From Winslowiella toletana (GTDB taxonomy: Bacteria > Pseudomonadota > Gammaproteobacteria > Enterobacterales > Enterobacteriaceae), in contig NZ_JAGGMQ010000001.1 of the NCBI RefSeq assembly GCF_017875465.1, positions 2,356,001-2,420,000 of the forward strand: 64,000 nucleotides of DNA, given 5' to 3'. Under the pieces are notes generated by a model that did no database searches, was not told where the DNA came from, and was given only the letters and a program-made list of their open reading frames with translations. The position numbers and the translations under genes are program-made. Of the stretch, positions 28,317-45,159 are shown piece by piece (within the stretch, counting starts at the first letter, position 1; every line of letters begins with the position of its first letter).

Positions 28317-29551
28317 CCAATTGCGCCCAGCGCATCTTCATTGCCCTGCTGCTTCGGTAATAAAAACAGCGTGGCGATAATATCCAGCAGGTAGATCAAC
28401 GCCAGCAGGGTAATCGCCGCGACAAACGACCACTGCGTCACCAGCAGGCCTATCACCAGTGGACCAAAACCTCCGACGCCACGTCCAAGGTTAAACAACA
28501 CGTTTTGCGCCGTGGCGCGCGCCTGTACCGGATAGGTATCGGAGATTAGCGCGCCATAGCCACCAATCATACCGTTAACAAACATCCCCATCAGCGCGCC
28601 GGTAAACAGCATCACCATCGGATCGCGCAGCTGGGCGTAGATCACCACCATAATCACCGCACCGAACTGATAGATCAGGAAAATCTTCCAGCGCGCAAAG
28701 CGGTCTGCCAGCACGCCAAACAGCCAGATACCGAAGGTCATGCCGACCACGGTAACCGCTGTCCATAATCCGGATTTGGTGAGGGAAAAACCAAAGTTGA
28801 CAGAGAGATAGCTTGGCATCCAGATCATCAGACCGTAATAGCCGAAGTTCTGCACCGAACAGAGAATCAGAATCCCAATGCTGGCTTTGCTGGTTGGTGC
28901 GTCTTTAAACAGCAGTTTCAGCCGCGCGACAAACGACAGCGCAGGCGCGGTTTCCACCTGACGGCTAAAGGCTTCCGGCTCCCCCATGCCGCGACGAATC
29001 ACAAACGACAGCAGCGCAGGCAGCAGCCCGACGAGGAACATGCCACGCCAGCCAATGATATCCAGCAGCAAAGGGGTGATAAACGCCGCCAGCAGCACGC
29101 CAAGCTGCCAGCCCATGCCTACCCATGCTGAGGCGCGATTACGCTTATTAGCAGGCCAGGCTTCAGCAATCAGCGCCATCCCGATGCCAAACTCACCACC
29201 GAGGCCGACTCCCGCCAGCGTGCGATAGATCAGCAGATCCCAGTAACCCTGTGCCACGGCACACAAGCCGGTAAACAGCGAAAACATCAGAATAGTGAAG
29301 GTCAGTACGCGAATACGGCCAAGGCGATCACTGAGATGGCCAAAAATAATACCGCCGAACACCGCGCCGATCAGCGTCCAGGTCACCAGCGAACCGGCTT
29401 GAGAGGGATTTAATATCAGGGAGGCGCTAATGGCTGGCAGCATAAAACCAAGGATCAGCAGATCAAAGCCATCCATGGCATAGCCACTAACGGCAGCGAG
29501 CATCGCTTTCGCAGGAGTCGCGCTCTGCTTCGCTTGCTTGGGTGTCGACAT
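28313..29551 (-). CDS. MFS transporter, aromatic/carboxylic-acid symporter-like
   Basis: 412 residues, 12 predicted membrane segments. GYAMDGFDLLILGFMLPAIS at the N-terminus and motif A copies GHLSDRLGRIRVL and FGVLADRFARWKI place it among AAHS/sialate-type MFS proteins; GGEFGIGMALIAEAWP is the motif in helix 4-5. Such proteins import organic acids with protons. No adjacent catabolic gene reveals the substrate. It takes the position of the cbr/bgl genes of E. coli between yieH and phoU. Confidence 0.8.
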   Translation of the reverse strand: MSTPKQAKQSATPAKAMLAAVSGYAMDGFDLLILGFMLPAISASLILNPSQAGSLVTWTLIGAVFGGIIFGHLSDRLGRIRVLTFTILMFSLFTGLCAVAQGYWDLLIYRTLAGVGLGGEFGIGMALIAEAWPANKRNRASAWVGMGWQLGVLLAAFITPLLLDIIGWRGMFLVGLLPALLSFVIRRGMGEPEAFSRQVETAPALSFVARLKLLFKDAPTSKASIGILILCSVQNFGYYGLMIWMPSYLSVNFGFSLTKSGLWTAVTVVGMTFGIWLFGVLADRFARWKIFLIYQFGAVIMVVIYAQLRDPMVMLFTGALMGMFVNGMIGGYGALISDTYPVQARATAQNVLFNLGRGVGGFGPLVIGLLVTQWSFVAAITLLALIYLLDIIATLFLLPKQQGNEDALGAIG

Positions 29552-29616
29552 GTTTCAGGACCAGACAATTCAAATTGTGCGCCAAGTATATAGCAGGCGG
29601 AACAATTTGAAACAGT

Positions 29617-29675
29617 GCAGGGGAGCCGTTTTCGGCTCCCACATAACAGCCGGGCGGCGAGAACGTCGCCCCTGC
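29617..29675. repeat. REP-like double-hairpin element between MFS gene and phoU
   Basis: GGGAGCCG-TTTT-CGGCTCCC at 29621-29640, then GGGCGGCG-AGAA-CGTCGCCC at 29652-29671, bounded by GCAGGGG / CCCCTGC. Same plan as 13616-13700 but with a shorter spacer. The outer stem differs by a paired change (GTAGGGG/CCCCTAC there), which suggests selection or origin as a folded unit. Confidence 0.65.
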
Positions 29676-29687
29676 GAGATGGAAGGA

Positions 29688-30422
29688 TTATGCGGGATTA
29701 CTGCCGCCGTCGTCGCCAGCCAGCAGCTTGTCCAGCTGGTCGCCGCCAACATGACGGAAGTCCTGACCTTTAACGAAATAGAAGATAATTTCGCAAATGT
29801 TCTGACAACGGTCGCCGATACGCTCAATGGCACGGGCGCAGAACAGGGCGGTCAGCACGCTGGGAATTGTGCGCGGGTCTTCCATCATATAGGTCATCAG
29901 CTGACGCACGATGCCTTCATACTCCTGATCAACCTTCTTATCTTCGCGGTAAATCTGGATCGCCGCATTGAGATCCATACGCGCAAAGGCATCCAGCACA
30001 TCATGCAGCATCTGCACGGTGTGATGGCCGAGCGACTCCAGGCTGACCAGCAGCGGCAGATGCTGCTGACTGAATTTCTCCAGTGCGGTGCGGCTGATTT
30101 TCTCCGCCACGTCACCAATGCGTTCCAGTTCTGAGATGGTTTTGATAATCGCCATCACCAGCCGTAAGTCACTGGCGGTCGGCTGACGTTTGGCGATGAT
30201 GCGCACACAGGCTTCATCAATCTCCACTTCCATCATATTGACCTTGTGATCGCCGTCAATCACCTGTTTCGCCAGTTCGCCATCCTGGTTATGCATCGCG
30301 GTAATCGCATCGGTGAGTTGTTGCTCCACCATGCCACCCATGATCATCACCTGAGTGCGAATGTGCTCCAGCTCGGCATTGAACTGGCCGGAGATATGTT
30401 TGTTCAGATTTAAGTTATCCAT
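29688..30422 (-). CDS. phoU: Phosphate-specific transport regulator PhoU
   Basis: 244 residues from [19 protein letters not shown]; upstream in-frame codons overlap pstB and are ignored. Two PhoU repeats with the metal-binding E/DxxxD-type motifs ([21 protein letters not shown]) are visible. PhoU couples the Pst transporter to PhoR and keeps the Pho regulon off when phosphate is plentiful. Last gene of pstSCAB-phoU, 16 nt after pstB. Confidence 0.97.
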   Translation of the reverse strand: MDNLNLNKHISGQFNAELEHIRTQVMIMGGMVEQQLTDAITAMHNQDGELAKQVIDGDHKVNMMEVEIDEACVRIIAKRQPTASDLRLVMAIIKTISELERIGDVAEKISRTALEKFSQQHLPLLVSLESLGHHTVQMLHDVLDAFARMDLNAAIQIYREDKKVDQEYEGIVRQLMTYMMEDPRTIPSVLTALFCARAIERIGDRCQNICEIIFYFVKGQDFRHVGGDQLDKLLAGDDGGSNPA

Positions 30423-30438
30423 GGTTTCTCCAGTCAAA

Positions 30439-31227
<789 letters not shown>

Positions 31228-31255
31228 TCAGTGCCGCCGCAGCCGCGCTGCTAAA

Positions 31256-33189
<1,934 letters not shown>

Positions 33190-34230
33190 TTAGTACAGCG
33201 CTTTACCGGAACTGTCTTTGATATTGGTTTTCCATGCTGCACGGATCTGCTCGGTCACTTCTTTTGGCAGTGGCGAGTAATCCAGTGCGCTGGCTTCTTT
33301 AGCGCCATCTTTATAGGCCCAGTCGAAGAACTTCAGCACTTCAGCCGTCTGCTCTGGTTTAGCGGCAGATTTATGCAGCAGGATGAAAGTGGTAGAGGTG
33401 ATTGGCCAGACATTGTCGCCTTTCTGGTTGGTCAGATCCTGAGCGAAAGTTTTGCTCCAGTCTGCGCCTTTCGCCGCATTGCTGAAGCTCTCTTCGGTCG
33501 GGCTTACCGCTTTACCACCCGCGTCCACCAGTTTGGTATAGGTCAGGTTGTTCTGTTTGGCGTAGGCATATTCAACGTAACCGATTGAACCAGGCAGACG
33601 CTGCACAAAGGCGGCGATGCCATCATTGCCTTTGCCACCCAGACCGGTTGGCCAGTTTACGGTTGAGCCTGCACCAATTTTCGATTTCCACTCTTCATTG
33701 ACTTTAGCCAGGTAGCTGGTAAAGACGAATGAAGTACCGGAACCGTCAGCGCGACGTACCACAGCGATATTGGTTTCTGGCAGTTTCACGCCCGGGTTCA
33801 GTTTCACGATAGCGGCATCGTTCCACTTTTTGATATTACCGAGGTAGATATCACCGAGGGTTTTACCATCGAGCACCAGCTCGCCAGATTTCAGGCCAGG
33901 GATATTAACCGCCAGCACCACACCGCCAATTACCGTTGGGAACTGGAACAGGCCGTCGGCATTTAATTTATCGTCAGACAGTGGCGCATCGGATGCGCCG
34001 AAATCGACGGTTTTGGCAATAATCTGTTTTACGCCACCTGATGAGCCGATACCCTGGTAGTTAATTTTATTACCAGTTGATTTCTGATAGGTATCCGCCC
34101 ACTTGGCATACACCGGCGCCGGGAAGGTCGCTCCCGCGCCAGTCAGGCTTGCTGCTGCCATGGCAGAAGCTGCGCTCAAAGATACGGTTGCTGCGACAAT
34201 ACGAGCTAAGGTGCTATGCATCAGTGTCAT
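33190..34230 (-). CDS. pstS: Periplasmic phosphate-binding protein PstS
   Basis: 346 residues. A signal peptide ([18 protein letters not shown]) is cut before ASLTGAG. Binding-site segments [31 protein letters not shown] and [12 protein letters not shown] are conserved. It captures inorganic phosphate for PstCAB. First gene of the operon, behind two Pho boxes. Confidence 0.98.
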   Translation of the reverse strand: MTLMHSTLARIVAATVSLSAASAMAAASLTGAGATFPAPVYAKWADTYQKSTGNKINYQGIGSSGGVKQIIAKTVDFGASDAPLSDDKLNADGLFQFPTVIGGVVLAVNIPGLKSGELVLDGKTLGDIYLGNIKKWNDAAIVKLNPGVKLPETNIAVVRRADGSGTSFVFTSYLAKVNEEWKSKIGAGSTVNWPTGLGGKGNDGIAAFVQRLPGSIGYVEYAYAKQNNLTYTKLVDAGGKAVSPTEESFSNAAKGADWSKTFAQDLTNQKGDNVWPITSTTFILLHKSAAKPEQTAEVLKFFDWAYKDGAKEASALDYSPLPKEVTEQIRAAWKTNIKDSSGKALY

Positions 34231-34305
34231 ATTCCCTCCGGGGGAGTAAAAGTCAGGCTCTAAGCCGTTTTAATAAGATTAATCATTGCTGCTGGAGGCA
34301 AAATA

Positions 34306-34354
34306 GGACAGTTTGGTGACAGTAAAATGTACGATATATGACAGTTTTGTGACA
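34306..34354 (-). promoter_or_regulatory. Two Pho boxes upstream of pstS
   Basis: On the minus strand, TGTCA-N6-TGTCA (34354-34339) is a perfect pair and TGTCA-N6-TGTCC (34321-34306) a near-perfect one, separated by 17 bp. They are PhoB sites about 75-125 bp before the pstS start. Confidence 0.85.
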
Positions 34355-34389
34355 TCGGGCTAATTTGAGTGAAACGGCCAGCTCCACTG

Positions 34390-34442
34390 AATTAAGCAAA
34401 TAAAAACGCCGGTCATTGACCGGCGTTTTTATTTGCTTAATT
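34390..34442 (-). terminator. 53-bp near-perfect palindrome: glmS terminator
   Basis: Arms of 26 bp (34390-34415 and 34417-34442) around one central base. The inner GC stem AAAACGCCGGTCA/TGACCGGCGTTTT ends in T-runs on both strands, and the outer arms (TTAAGCAAAT/ATTTGCTTAA) extend it unusually far. It begins 8 nt past the glmS stop. Confidence 0.85.
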
Positions 34443-34449
34443 GTTGCGA

Positions 34450-36279
34450 TTACTCGACGGTAACGGATTTCGCCAGGTTACGCGGCTGATCGACATCGGT
34501 GCCTTTAATCAGCGCCACATGGTAAGAGAGCAGCTGCAACGGCACGGTGTAGAAGATCGGGGCAATCATATCTTCGACATGTGGCAGCGGGATAATGCGC
34601 ATCCCTTCGCTGTCGCTGAAACCGGCATCCTGATCGGCAAACACATACAGCAAACCGCCGCGTGCGCGCACTTCTTCGATATTCGATTTCAGTTTTTCCA
34701 GCAGCTCGTTATTCGGCGCCACCACGATCACCGGCATATCCGCATCAATCAGCGCCAGTGGACCGTGCTTCAGCTCACCAGCAGCATAGGCTTCAGCATG
34801 AATATAAGAGATCTCTTTCAGCTTCAGCGCCCCTTCCATCGCAATCGGGTACTGATCGCCACGGCCAAGGAACAGCGCATGATGTTTGTCGGAGAAATCT
34901 TCCGCCAATGCTTCAATCAGCTTGTCCTGTGACAGCATCTGCTCAATACGGCTTGGCAGTGCCTGCAAACCATGGACAATATCGTGCTCGATTTGCGCAT
35001 CAACGCCTTTCAGACGACCAATCTTCGCCACCAGCATCAGTAACACCGTCAGCTGAGTGGTAAAGGCTTTGGTGGACGCCACGCCAATTTCAGTACCGGC
35101 TTTGGTCATCAGCGCCAGGTCGGACTCACGCACCAGTGAAGAACCCGCCACGTTACAGATAGCCAGCGAACCGAGATAGCCCAGCTCCTTCGAAAGGCGC
35201 AGCGCGGCCAGCGTATCGGCGGTTTCCCCTGACTGCGACAGGGTGATCAGCAGGCTGTTTTTCCGCACCGCGGATTTGCGATAGCGGAATTCAGAGGCGA
35301 TCTCAACGTCGCACGGCACATTGGCCAGCGCTTCAAACCAGTAACGGGAAACCATACCGGAATTATACGAGGTGCCGCAGGCGACGATCTGAATATGCTC
35401 AACCTGGCTCAGCAGCGTATTGGCGTTAGCGCCCAGTTCAGAAAGATCCACTTCACCATGGCTAAAACGACCGGCTAAGGTGTTTTTAATTGCCATTGGC
35501 TGTTCGTAGATCTCTTTCTGCATATAGTGGCGGTAGATGCCTTTATCACCGGCGTCATACTGCACTTTAGATTCGATTTCCTGACGCTGTACGCTGTTAC
35601 CGCTGCGATCGATAATAGTGACATCGCGACGGGTAATCTCAGCAATATCGCCCTCTTCAAGGTAGATAAAGCGACGGGTAACCGGCAGCAGCGCCAGCTG
35701 GTCAGAGGCGATAAAGTTTTCGCCAACGCCACGACCAATCACCAGTGGGCTGCCAGAACGCGCAGCCACTACCCGCGACGGATCGCGGCTATCCATAATC
35801 ACCATGCCGTAAGCACCGCGCAGCTGCGGGATCACGCGTAATACCACTTCACGCAGTGAACCACCTTGCTGCTGCTCCCAATGCACCAGATGCGCCACCA
35901 CTTCGGTGTCGGTTTCTGAGGCAAAGCGGTAACCGCGCTCAGTCAGCAATTCACGCAGCGGCTCATGGTTCTCGATAATGCCGTTATGCACGATGATGAT
36001 ATGTTCAGAGATATGCGGATGCGCGTTCGCTTCGGAAGGCTCTCCGTGCGTCGCCCAGCGGGTATGGGCAATACCGGTGCCGCCCACCAGCTGAGTATCT
36101 TCAGCGGCTTCGGCCAGTTTCTGCACTTTACCCAGGCGACGCAGACGCGTTACCTGGCCCTGCTGATCAACCACTGCCAGGCCCGCGGAGTCATAACCAC
36201 GGTATTCAAGGCGACGCAGCCCCTCAATAAGGATTTCTGCGATATCACGTTGCGCTACTGCACCAACAATTCCACACAT
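34450..36279 (-). CDS. glmS: Glucosamine-6-phosphate synthase
   Basis: 609 residues from [12 protein letters not shown] at 36279, the E. coli length; a longer in-frame reading upstream is rejected because Cys must be residue 2, the glutaminase nucleophile. Glutaminase motifs RWATHG and HNGIIENH, then two SIS domains ([41 protein letters not shown]) and the C-terminal LAKSVTVE. It makes GlcN-6-P for peptidoglycan and LPS. Preceded by glmU; a hairpin lies in the leader. Confidence 0.98.
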   Translation of the reverse strand: MCGIVGAVAQRDIAEILIEGLRRLEYRGYDSAGLAVVDQQGQVTRLRRLGKVQKLAEAAEDTQLVGGTGIAHTRWATHGEPSEANAHPHISEHIIIVHNGIIENHEPLRELLTERGYRFASETDTEVVAHLVHWEQQQGGSLREVVLRVIPQLRGAYGMVIMDSRDPSRVVAARSGSPLVIGRGVGENFIASDQLALLPVTRRFIYLEEGDIAEITRRDVTIIDRSGNSVQRQEIESKVQYDAGDKGIYRHYMQKEIYEQPMAIKNTLAGRFSHGEVDLSELGANANTLLSQVEHIQIVACGTSYNSGMVSRYWFEALANVPCDVEIASEFRYRKSAVRKNSLLITLSQSGETADTLAALRLSKELGYLGSLAICNVAGSSLVRESDLALMTKAGTEIGVASTKAFTTQLTVLLMLVAKIGRLKGVDAQIEHDIVHGLQALPSRIEQMLSQDKLIEALAEDFSDKHHALFLGRGDQYPIAMEGALKLKEISYIHAEAYAAGELKHGPLALIDADMPVIVVAPNNELLEKLKSNIEEVRARGGLLYVFADQDAGFSDSEGMRIIPLPHVEDMIAPIFYTVPLQLLSYHVALIKGTDVDQPRNLAKSVTVE

Positions 36280-36295
36280 AATTATTTTCCTGACT

Positions 36296-36317
36296 AAATG
36301 GCGTTTCAGCGCCATTT
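36296..36317 (-). promoter_or_regulatory. Hairpin in the glmU-glmS spacer
   Basis: AAATGGCG / CGCCATTT stem with a 6-nt loop, ending 16 nt upstream of the glmS start. E. coli glmS has a leader opened by the sRNA GlmZ with Hfq; this hairpin could be the counterpart, though I did not identify the GlmZ pairing sequence. Confidence 0.4.
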
Positions 36318-36424
36318 GCGTTGTCTTGTGACCTGATTTTCCGACGAGATTTACGTGCTTACGCATCGAACCTGCGGATTCCCCGAGCCTTGTAGAGTGG
36401 GGAGTATTATTTGGGTTTTAAAAT

Positions 36425-37795
36425 TTACTTCTTTTTAACCGGACGCTGCCAGCCTGACTTATGGTTCTGCTCTTTACGGTTATAGACCAGATCGGCAGCA
36501 GTGATATCTTTCATTACCGTGGTGCCCGCGGCGATAGTGGCGCCACTGGCTACCGTAACCGGCGCCACCAGCTGTGTATCAGAGCCGACAAACACGTTAT
36601 CGCCAATGATGGTGTTAAATTTATTCGCGCCATCATAGTTGCAGGTAATCGTACCCGCGCCGATATTTACCCCGGCGCCAATTTCCGCATCGCCAAGATA
36701 GCTGAGATGACCAGCTTTGGAGCCTTTGCCAAGGCGCGCTTTTTTCATTTCGACAAAGTTACCGACATGCGCACCTTCCGCCAGCTCACTACCCGGACGC
36801 AGACGGGCAAATGGCCCGATAGTGCAGGCAGTGCCCAGCTCAGCATCCTCAACCACGCTATACGGGCTGATTTCACAGTTATCGCCAATCACACTGTTTT
36901 TAATGACACAGCCGGTGCCGATTTTGACGCCATTCCCGAGGGTGACCTGACCTTCGATAATCACATTGGTGTCGATCACCACATCACGACCATGCTGCAA
37001 CGTGCCGCGCAGATCAAAACGCGCCGGATCCTGTAGCATCACGCCAGCCAGCAGCAGCTTTTCTGCCTGCTCGGCCTGATAAACACGTTCAAGGGTGGCA
37101 AGTTGCAGGCGGTTATTCACGCCTTCAGTTTCACTGATGCGCGCGGGATGAACTGCAGCAACATTGCGGCCTTCATGATGGGCGAGGGCGATAATATCGG
37201 TGATGTAATATTCACCCTGCGCATTGTTGTTGGTCAGTTTGCTTAACCAGCGCTTCATATCCGTGCCACTGGCAATCAGAATGCCGGTGTTGATTTCATT
37301 GATCGCCAGCTGTTCAGCGCTGGCGTCCTTCTGCTCGATAATTCCCACCACCTCGCCCTGTTGACGCAGGATGCGGCCATAGCCGGTGGGATTATCCAGA
37401 ATTACCGTCAGTAAACCGATGCCACCCTGCGGTTTTGCGCTGCGCAGGCGTTCAAGGGTTGCCACTGAGATCAGCGGGACATCGCCGTACAGCATCAGAA
37501 TATCTTCGTCATCGGCAAAATGTGGCGCCGCCTGCTGCATCGCATGACCGGTGCCCAGCTGCTCCGCCTGCAAGACCCAGTTCAGCGACGGATCGTTCAG
37601 CGTTGCTTTCAGCAGATCGCCGCCATGGCCATACACCAGGTTGATATTAGCAGCGCCGAGATGTTTAGCGGCATCAATGACATGTTGCACCATCGGTTTC
37701 CCTGCCAGGGGATGCAGGACTTTAGGAAGATCTGAATACATGCGGGTTCCCTTGCCGGCAGCAAGTATAACCACGCTCATTGCGCTGTTTGACAT
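36425..37795 (-). CDS. glmU: Bifunctional GlcN-1-P acetyltransferase / UDP-GlcNAc pyrophosphorylase
   Basis: 456 residues from [19 protein letters not shown], the E. coli length; AGGA precedes it. The uridylyltransferase domain has [18 protein letters not shown] and YGDVPLI; the left-handed beta-helix acetyltransferase domain has [23 protein letters not shown] and NYDGANKF. The last about 25 residues ([23 protein letters not shown]) differ from E. coli but keep the basic RPVKKK end. It supplies UDP-GlcNAc and is followed by glmS. Confidence 0.98.
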   Translation of the reverse strand: MSNSAMSVVILAAGKGTRMYSDLPKVLHPLAGKPMVQHVIDAAKHLGAANINLVYGHGGDLLKATLNDPSLNWVLQAEQLGTGHAMQQAAPHFADDEDILMLYGDVPLISVATLERLRSAKPQGGIGLLTVILDNPTGYGRILRQQGEVVGIIEQKDASAEQLAINEINTGILIASGTDMKRWLSKLTNNNAQGEYYITDIIALAHHEGRNVAAVHPARISETEGVNNRLQLATLERVYQAEQAEKLLLAGVMLQDPARFDLRGTLQHGRDVVIDTNVIIEGQVTLGNGVKIGTGCVIKNSVIGDNCEISPYSVVEDAELGTACTIGPFARLRPGSELAEGAHVGNFVEMKKARLGKGSKAGHLSYLGDAEIGAGVNIGAGTITCNYDGANKFNTIIGDNVFVGSDTQLVAPVTVASGATIAAGTTVMKDITAADLVYNRKEQNHKSGWQRPVKKK

Positions 37796-37897
37796 AGACA
37801 TCCTGACCATTCTTTTAATAGACGAAGTAAAGCGGTTTAAGCCTGAGATTACTACATTTTTCTCAGTACGAAATTAGCGGTAATACCGAAAATTAAC

Positions 37898-38021
37898 CTT
37901 TCGGCGTTGCTGGCGCAGACAGTTTGGGTGCGGACAGCGCGGAAAAACCGGAGCGTACAATAGTACGTGAGGATTTTGAGCACTGCCCAAGCCCAAAATG
38001 GCAAGCAAAGTAGCCGAAAAG
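37898..38021. repeat. ERIC-like palindromic intergenic repeat
   Basis: A 124-bp unit bounded by CTTTCGGC and GCCGAAAAG, with CGTAC-AATA-GTACG exactly at its centre and blocks GGAGC...GTGAGGATT and GAGCACTGCCC, recalling the ERIC layout (127 bp, central TTAC...GTAA, GGAGC, GTGA). It lies between the atp terminator and glmU. I infer the family from layout; no second copy occurs in this window. Confidence 0.45.
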
Positions 38022-38023
38022 AC

Positions 38024-38055
38024 AAAAAAAATGCCAGTCAGATAACTGACTGGCA
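38024..38055 (-). terminator. atp operon terminator
   Basis: TGCCAGTCAG-ATAA-CTGACTGGCA, perfect 10-bp stem, followed on the minus strand by eight T. 22 nt after the atpC stop. Confidence 0.9.
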
Positions 38056-38076
38056 CCTTAAGACATAAAGCCTGGG

Positions 38077-38496
38077 TTACATCGCTTTCTTGGTCAACTC
38101 GATAACGCGCAGTTTGGCGATCGCTTTAGCCAGTTCAGCCGATGCCTGAGCAAAATCGACATCGCCGTGAGAGCTGTTCATATGCTCTTCCGCTTTGCGT
38201 TTCGCTTCTAGCGCTCGCGCTTCGTCGAGATCTGTTCCGCGAATCGCCGTGTCAGCCAGCACGGTAGTCGAGCCTGGCTGCACTTCCAGCACGCCGCCGG
38301 AAAGATAGATAAACTCTTCTTCGCCGTGCTGTTTAACGATACGAATCATACCAGGCTTAATGGCGGTGAGCAGCGGGGCGTGGCCAGGGTAAATACCCAG
38401 CTCACCTTCGCTACCTGACACCTGGATATGTTGCACCAGACCAGAGAACATTTGTTGCTCTGCGCTGACGACATCCAGATGATAAGTCATAGCCAT
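38077..38496 (-). CDS. atpC: F1 ATP synthase epsilon subunit
   Basis: 139 residues, the E. coli length, almost identical at [19 protein letters not shown] and ending [12 protein letters not shown]-terminal beta-sandwich plus C-terminal two-helix regulatory arm of the central stalk. Confidence 0.98.
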   Translation of the reverse strand: MAMTYHLDVVSAEQQMFSGLVQHIQVSGSEGELGIYPGHAPLLTAIKPGMIRIVKQHGEEEFIYLSGGVLEVQPGSTTVLADTAIRGTDLDEARALEAKRKAEEHMNSSHGDVDFAQASAELAKAIAKLRVIELTKKAM

Positions 38497-38520
38497 ATCT
38501 AACCTCCTGGGAAACTGTTA

Positions 38521-39912
<1,392 letters not shown>

Positions 39913-39932
39913 CTACCTAATATTTAACCTGG

Positions 39933-40799
39933 TTAAACCGCGGAGGCCCCCGAGACAATCTCGGTAAGTTCCTGGGTGATGCTGGCCTGACGAGCTTTGT
40001 TGTATACCAACTGCAGCTCTTTGATCAGGTTACCGCCGTTATCGGTTGCAGCTTTCATCGCCACCATACGCGCGGCCTGCTCGCTGGCCAGGTTTTCTAC
40101 AACACCCTGGTAAACCTGGGACTCTACATAGCGACGCAGTAAAGTATCCAGCAGCCCTTTCGGATCCGGCTCATACAGGTAATCCCAGGTCTTCTTCTTC
40201 AGATCCGCTTCATCTTCTGCTGGTGGTAATGGCAGCAGCTGAGTGATCTGAGGAGACTGAGACATGGTGTTGATAAATTTGTTGCTGACGATAAACAGCT
40301 TATCTAAGCGGCCTTCATCGTAAGCCTGCAGCATAACTTTAACCGGGCCAATCAGTTCGGACAGGGAAGGTTTATCTCCCATGCCGGTAACCTGAGCAAC
40401 CACGTTGCCGCCGACAGAACTGAAGAATGACAGACCTTTGGAACCGATAATCGCCAGATCGCTCTCGACGCCTTTATCAGCCCAGGCTTTCATATCAGCC
40501 AGCACTCTTTTGAACAGGTTAATGTTCAAACCACCACAAAGCCCACGGTCGGTCGAAACGACCAGGTAGCCAACGCGCTTAACGTCGCGCTCCGCAAGGT
40601 AAGGGTGCTTGTACTCCAGATTACCCAACGCAATGTGACCAATCACTTTGCGCATGGTATCTGCATAAGGACGGCTGGCCGCCATGCGTTCCTGCGATTT
40701 ACGCATTTTGGAGGCGGCGACCATTTCCATCGCTTTGGTGATCTTTTGCGTGTTCTGGACGCTTCCGATCTTACTACGTATCTCTTTTGCGCCGGCCAT
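39933..40799 (-). CDS. atpG: F1 ATP synthase gamma subunit
   Basis: 288 residues (E. coli 287). Long N- and C-terminal helices ([40 protein letters not shown]) form the rotating coiled coil; [11 protein letters not shown] is the conserved core motif. Confidence 0.98.
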   Translation of the reverse strand: MAGAKEIRSKIGSVQNTQKITKAMEMVAASKMRKSQERMAASRPYADTMRKVIGHIALGNLEYKHPYLAERDVKRVGYLVVSTDRGLCGGLNINLFKRVLADMKAWADKGVESDLAIIGSKGLSFFSSVGGNVVAQVTGMGDKPSLSELIGPVKVMLQAYDEGRLDKLFIVSNKFINTMSQSPQITQLLPLPPAEDEADLKKKTWDYLYEPDPKGLLDTLLRRYVESQVYQGVVENLASEQAARMVAMKAATDNGGNLIKELQLVYNKARQASITQELTEIVSGASAV

Positions 40800-40852
40800 A
40801 AGCTTCTCCTCAAAGCCTTGCGGCTTGCCCTATCAGGACAAGCCGCCAGACG

Positions 40853-42394
40853 TTACCAGGACTGGGTTGCTTTGAACGTATCGAGCAGGCCTTTCAGCTT
40901 CTCTTCGATATCGTTGTTGTAGTTACCCGACTGGTTGATTTCAGCCATCAGCTCGACGTGATCGCGATCCGCGTAAGCCAGCAGCGCCGCTTCGAAGCTA
41001 CCGATTTTCGCCAGTTCGACGTCAGTCAGATAACCACGTTCAGCAGCGAACAGTACCAGACCCTGCTGTGCAACAGACATAGGTGCATACTGTTTCTGCT
41101 TCAGCAGCTCAGTCACTTTCTGACCGTGGCTCAGCTGTTTGCGGGTTGCTTCATCCAGATCAGAAGCGAACTGCGAGAACGCCGCCAGTTCACGATACTG
41201 CGCCAGTGCGGTACGAATACCACCGGACAGTTTCTTGATGATCTTGGTCTGAGCAGCACCGCCCACACGAGATACGGAGATACCCGGGTTAACCGCCGGA
41301 CGAATACCGGAGTTAAACAGGTTAGTTTCCAGGAAGATCTGACCATCGGTAATCGAGATTACGTTGGTTGGAACGAACGCAGAAACGTCACCCGCCTGGG
41401 TTTCGATGATTGGCAGCGCAGTCAGAGAACCGGTTTTACCTTTCACTTCACCTTTGGTGAATGCTTCAACGTACTCTGCGTTAACACGAGATGCACGCTC
41501 CAGCAGACGGGAGTGGAGGTAGAACACGTCACCAGGGAAGGCTTCACGACCCGGTGGACGACGCAGCAGCAGGGAAACCTGACGGTAAGCAACAGCCTGT
41601 TTAGACAGGTCATCGTACACAATCAGTGCATCTTCACCGCGGTCACGGAAATATTCGCCCATCGCACAACCGGCATACGGCGCCAGGTATTGCAGTGCAG
41701 CGGATTCTGACGCGGTAGCAACCACAACAATGGTGTTAGCCAGTGCGTTGTGTTCTTCCAGCTTACGAACCACGTTAGAAATGGTGGACGCTTTCTGGCC
41801 GATGGCCACGTACACACATTTAATACCGGAATCGCGCTGGTTGATGATTGCATCGATCGCCATCGCGGTTTTACCGGTCTGACGGTCACCGATGATCAGC
41901 TCACGCTGGCCACGGCCGATTGGAATCATTGCATCGACAGATTTGTAACCGGTCTGAACAGGCTGATCAACAGACTGACGTTCGATAACGCCAGGTGCGA
42001 TCACTTCGATTGGCGAGAAGCCATCGTTATCAATGGCGCCTTTGCCATCAATAGGTGCGCCCAGCGTGTTCAGCACGCGACCTAACAGGCCACGGCCAAC
42101 CGGTACTTCCAGAATACGACCAGTACACTTAACTTTCATGCCTTCGGCAAGGTCAGCGTACGGGCCCATAACTACAGCACCTACCGAGTCACGCTCGAGG
42201 TTCAGTGCGATAGCGTAACGGTTACCCGGCAGGGCAATCATCTCACCCTGCATCACATCGGCCAGGCCGTGTACGCGGATGATACCGTCACTTACAGAAA
42301 CAATAGTACCTTCATTGTGAGCTTCGCTCACTACATTGAACTGAGCAATGCGCTGCTTGATCAGTTCGCTGATTTCGGTGGAATTCAGTTGCAT
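40853..42394 (-). CDS. atpA: F1 ATP synthase alpha subunit
   Basis: 513 residues from [19 protein letters not shown], the E. coli length; three extra in-frame codons upstream are not used. P-loop GDRQTGKTA, regulatory nucleotide site and the [17 protein letters not shown] signature. Confidence 0.98.
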   Translation of the reverse strand: MQLNSTEISELIKQRIAQFNVVSEAHNEGTIVSVSDGIIRVHGLADVMQGEMIALPGNRYAIALNLERDSVGAVVMGPYADLAEGMKVKCTGRILEVPVGRGLLGRVLNTLGAPIDGKGAIDNDGFSPIEVIAPGVIERQSVDQPVQTGYKSVDAMIPIGRGQRELIIGDRQTGKTAMAIDAIINQRDSGIKCVYVAIGQKASTISNVVRKLEEHNALANTIVVVATASESAALQYLAPYAGCAMGEYFRDRGEDALIVYDDLSKQAVAYRQVSLLLRRPPGREAFPGDVFYLHSRLLERASRVNAEYVEAFTKGEVKGKTGSLTALPIIETQAGDVSAFVPTNVISITDGQIFLETNLFNSGIRPAVNPGISVSRVGGAAQTKIIKKLSGGIRTALAQYRELAAFSQFASDLDEATRKQLSHGQKVTELLKQKQYAPMSVAQQGLVLFAAERGYLTDVELAKIGSFEAALLAYADRDHVELMAEINQSGNYNNDIEEKLKGLLDTFKATQSW

Positions 42395-42409
42395 ATGCTC
42401 CAAGTCCCC

Positions 42410-42943
42410 TTAAGACTGCAAGACGTCTGCCAGACGCTCAAGACGACCGCGTACGCTGCCGTCAATCACCATATCACCCGAGCGGACGATAACGCCTGCC
42501 ACTACAGACTTATCAATTTTGCAATTCAGCTTAACTTTGCGAGACAGACGTTTTTCCATCGCGGCGCTGATTTTAGTCAGCTGTTCGTCACTCAGAGCAT
42601 TGGCAGAGATAACTTCAACTTCGGCGGTCGCATCATATGCGGCACGCAGTTGTATATACTGAGCCAGTACGTCCGGGAGCGCGGGTAAACGTTTGTTTTC
42701 TGCCATTACCTTAATCAGGTTCTGGCCAGCTTCGTCGAGTTGATCACCACAGATTGCGTTGAAAGATGCAGATGTAGCTTCCGGCGCCAGGGCGCCGGAG
42801 AGAAGATCTGTCATCTGTTCATTGCTTGCCACTTCAGCGGCAAACGCCAGCATCTGCTGCCAGCGATCGACATTTTGATGCTCAACAGCAAAGTCAAAAG
42901 CTGCTTTGGCGTAGGGGCGAGCTACAGTTACAAATTCAGACAT
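42410..42943 (-). CDS. atpH: F1 ATP synthase delta subunit
   Basis: 177 residues (E. coli 177). N-terminal helical bundle [18 protein letters not shown] and C-terminal [22 protein letters not shown]. Links F1 to the b2 peripheral stalk. Confidence 0.97.
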   Translation of the reverse strand: MSEFVTVARPYAKAAFDFAVEHQNVDRWQQMLAFAAEVASNEQMTDLLSGALAPEATSASFNAICGDQLDEAGQNLIKVMAENKRLPALPDVLAQYIQLRAAYDATAEVEVISANALSDEQLTKISAAMEKRLSRKVKLNCKIDKSVVAGVIVRSGDMVIDGSVRGRLERLADVLQS

Positions 42944-42957
42944 CAGCCCCTCCCTCC

Positions 42958-43428
42958 TTACAGTTCAGCGACCAGTTTATCTACGATGTCGCTGTTAGCA
43001 GCTTCATCCACGGAACGTTCAATGATCTTCTCGGCGCCGGCAATTGCCAGCATCGCGACTTGCTTACGCAACTCTTCACGTGCACGTTTGGTCTCTGCGT
43101 CAATTTCCGCCTGAGCCTGGGTGACGATCTTGTTACGTTCCTGCTCAGCCTCAGCTTTCGCTTCGTCCAGGATTTGAGCACGGCGTTTGTTAGCCTGTTC
43201 AATAATTACCTGAGCTTCATCTTTCGCTTTTTTCAGCTGGTCGGTCGCATTAGCCTGCGCAAGATCCAGATCTTTTTTGGCACGTTCAGCGGAAGCAAGG
43301 CCTTCAGCAATTTCTTTCTGGCGCTTTTCGATGGCAGCCATAATCGGCGGCCATACGTACTTCATGCAGAACAGGACAAACAGGACGAACGCGATAGCCT
43401 GGCCGAGGATTGTTGCGTTAAGGTTCAC
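42958..43428 (-). CDS. atpF: F0 ATP synthase b subunit
   Basis: 156 residues (E. coli 156): one membrane helix ([23 protein letters not shown]) and a long Ala/Lys/Glu-rich coiled coil forming the stator stalk. Confidence 0.98.
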   Translation of the reverse strand: MNLNATILGQAIAFVLFVLFCMKYVWPPIMAAIEKRQKEIAEGLASAERAKKDLDLAQANATDQLKKAKDEAQVIIEQANKRRAQILDEAKAEAEQERNKIVTQAQAEIDAETKRAREELRKQVAMLAIAGAEKIIERSVDEAANSDIVDKLVAEL

Positions 43429-43494
43429 AGCACAATGCCTCTTGTTAAGTTAACTTAATCTGCCGTTATCAGAGACAGCGGCAGAGTCCGTTCA

Positions 43495-43797
<303 letters not shown>

Positions 43798-43825
43798 TTA
43801 TAACGCAGTATTGTTGAGAAAAAAA

Positions 43826-45033
<1,208 letters not shown>

Positions 45034-45124
45034 GACGCTAAATTCTCCTGCCCCGTTCGGGGTATGTCGCGTGTCGTATAAAACTGCCTTTACTCATTTG
45101 AGTCAAGCAGCAAAAAACGAGCAA

Positions 45125-45152
45125 ATTATACGGGGCACACCTACGATTTCAA
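45125..45152 (-). promoter_or_regulatory. Probable atp operon promoter
   Basis: Minus-strand TTGAAA (45152-45147), 16-bp spacer, TATAAT (45130-45125), a strong sigma-70 match about 90 bp before atpI. A second candidate (TTGACT, then TTTATA-like) lies closer to the gene. Confidence 0.65.
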
Positions 45153-45159
45153 TGGATAA

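Noticed and set aside
40958..41710. 250-codon open frame opposite atpA
   Set aside because: Exact antisense of a highly conserved gene; composition and lack of any recognisable motif show it is a shadow of atpA codon bias.
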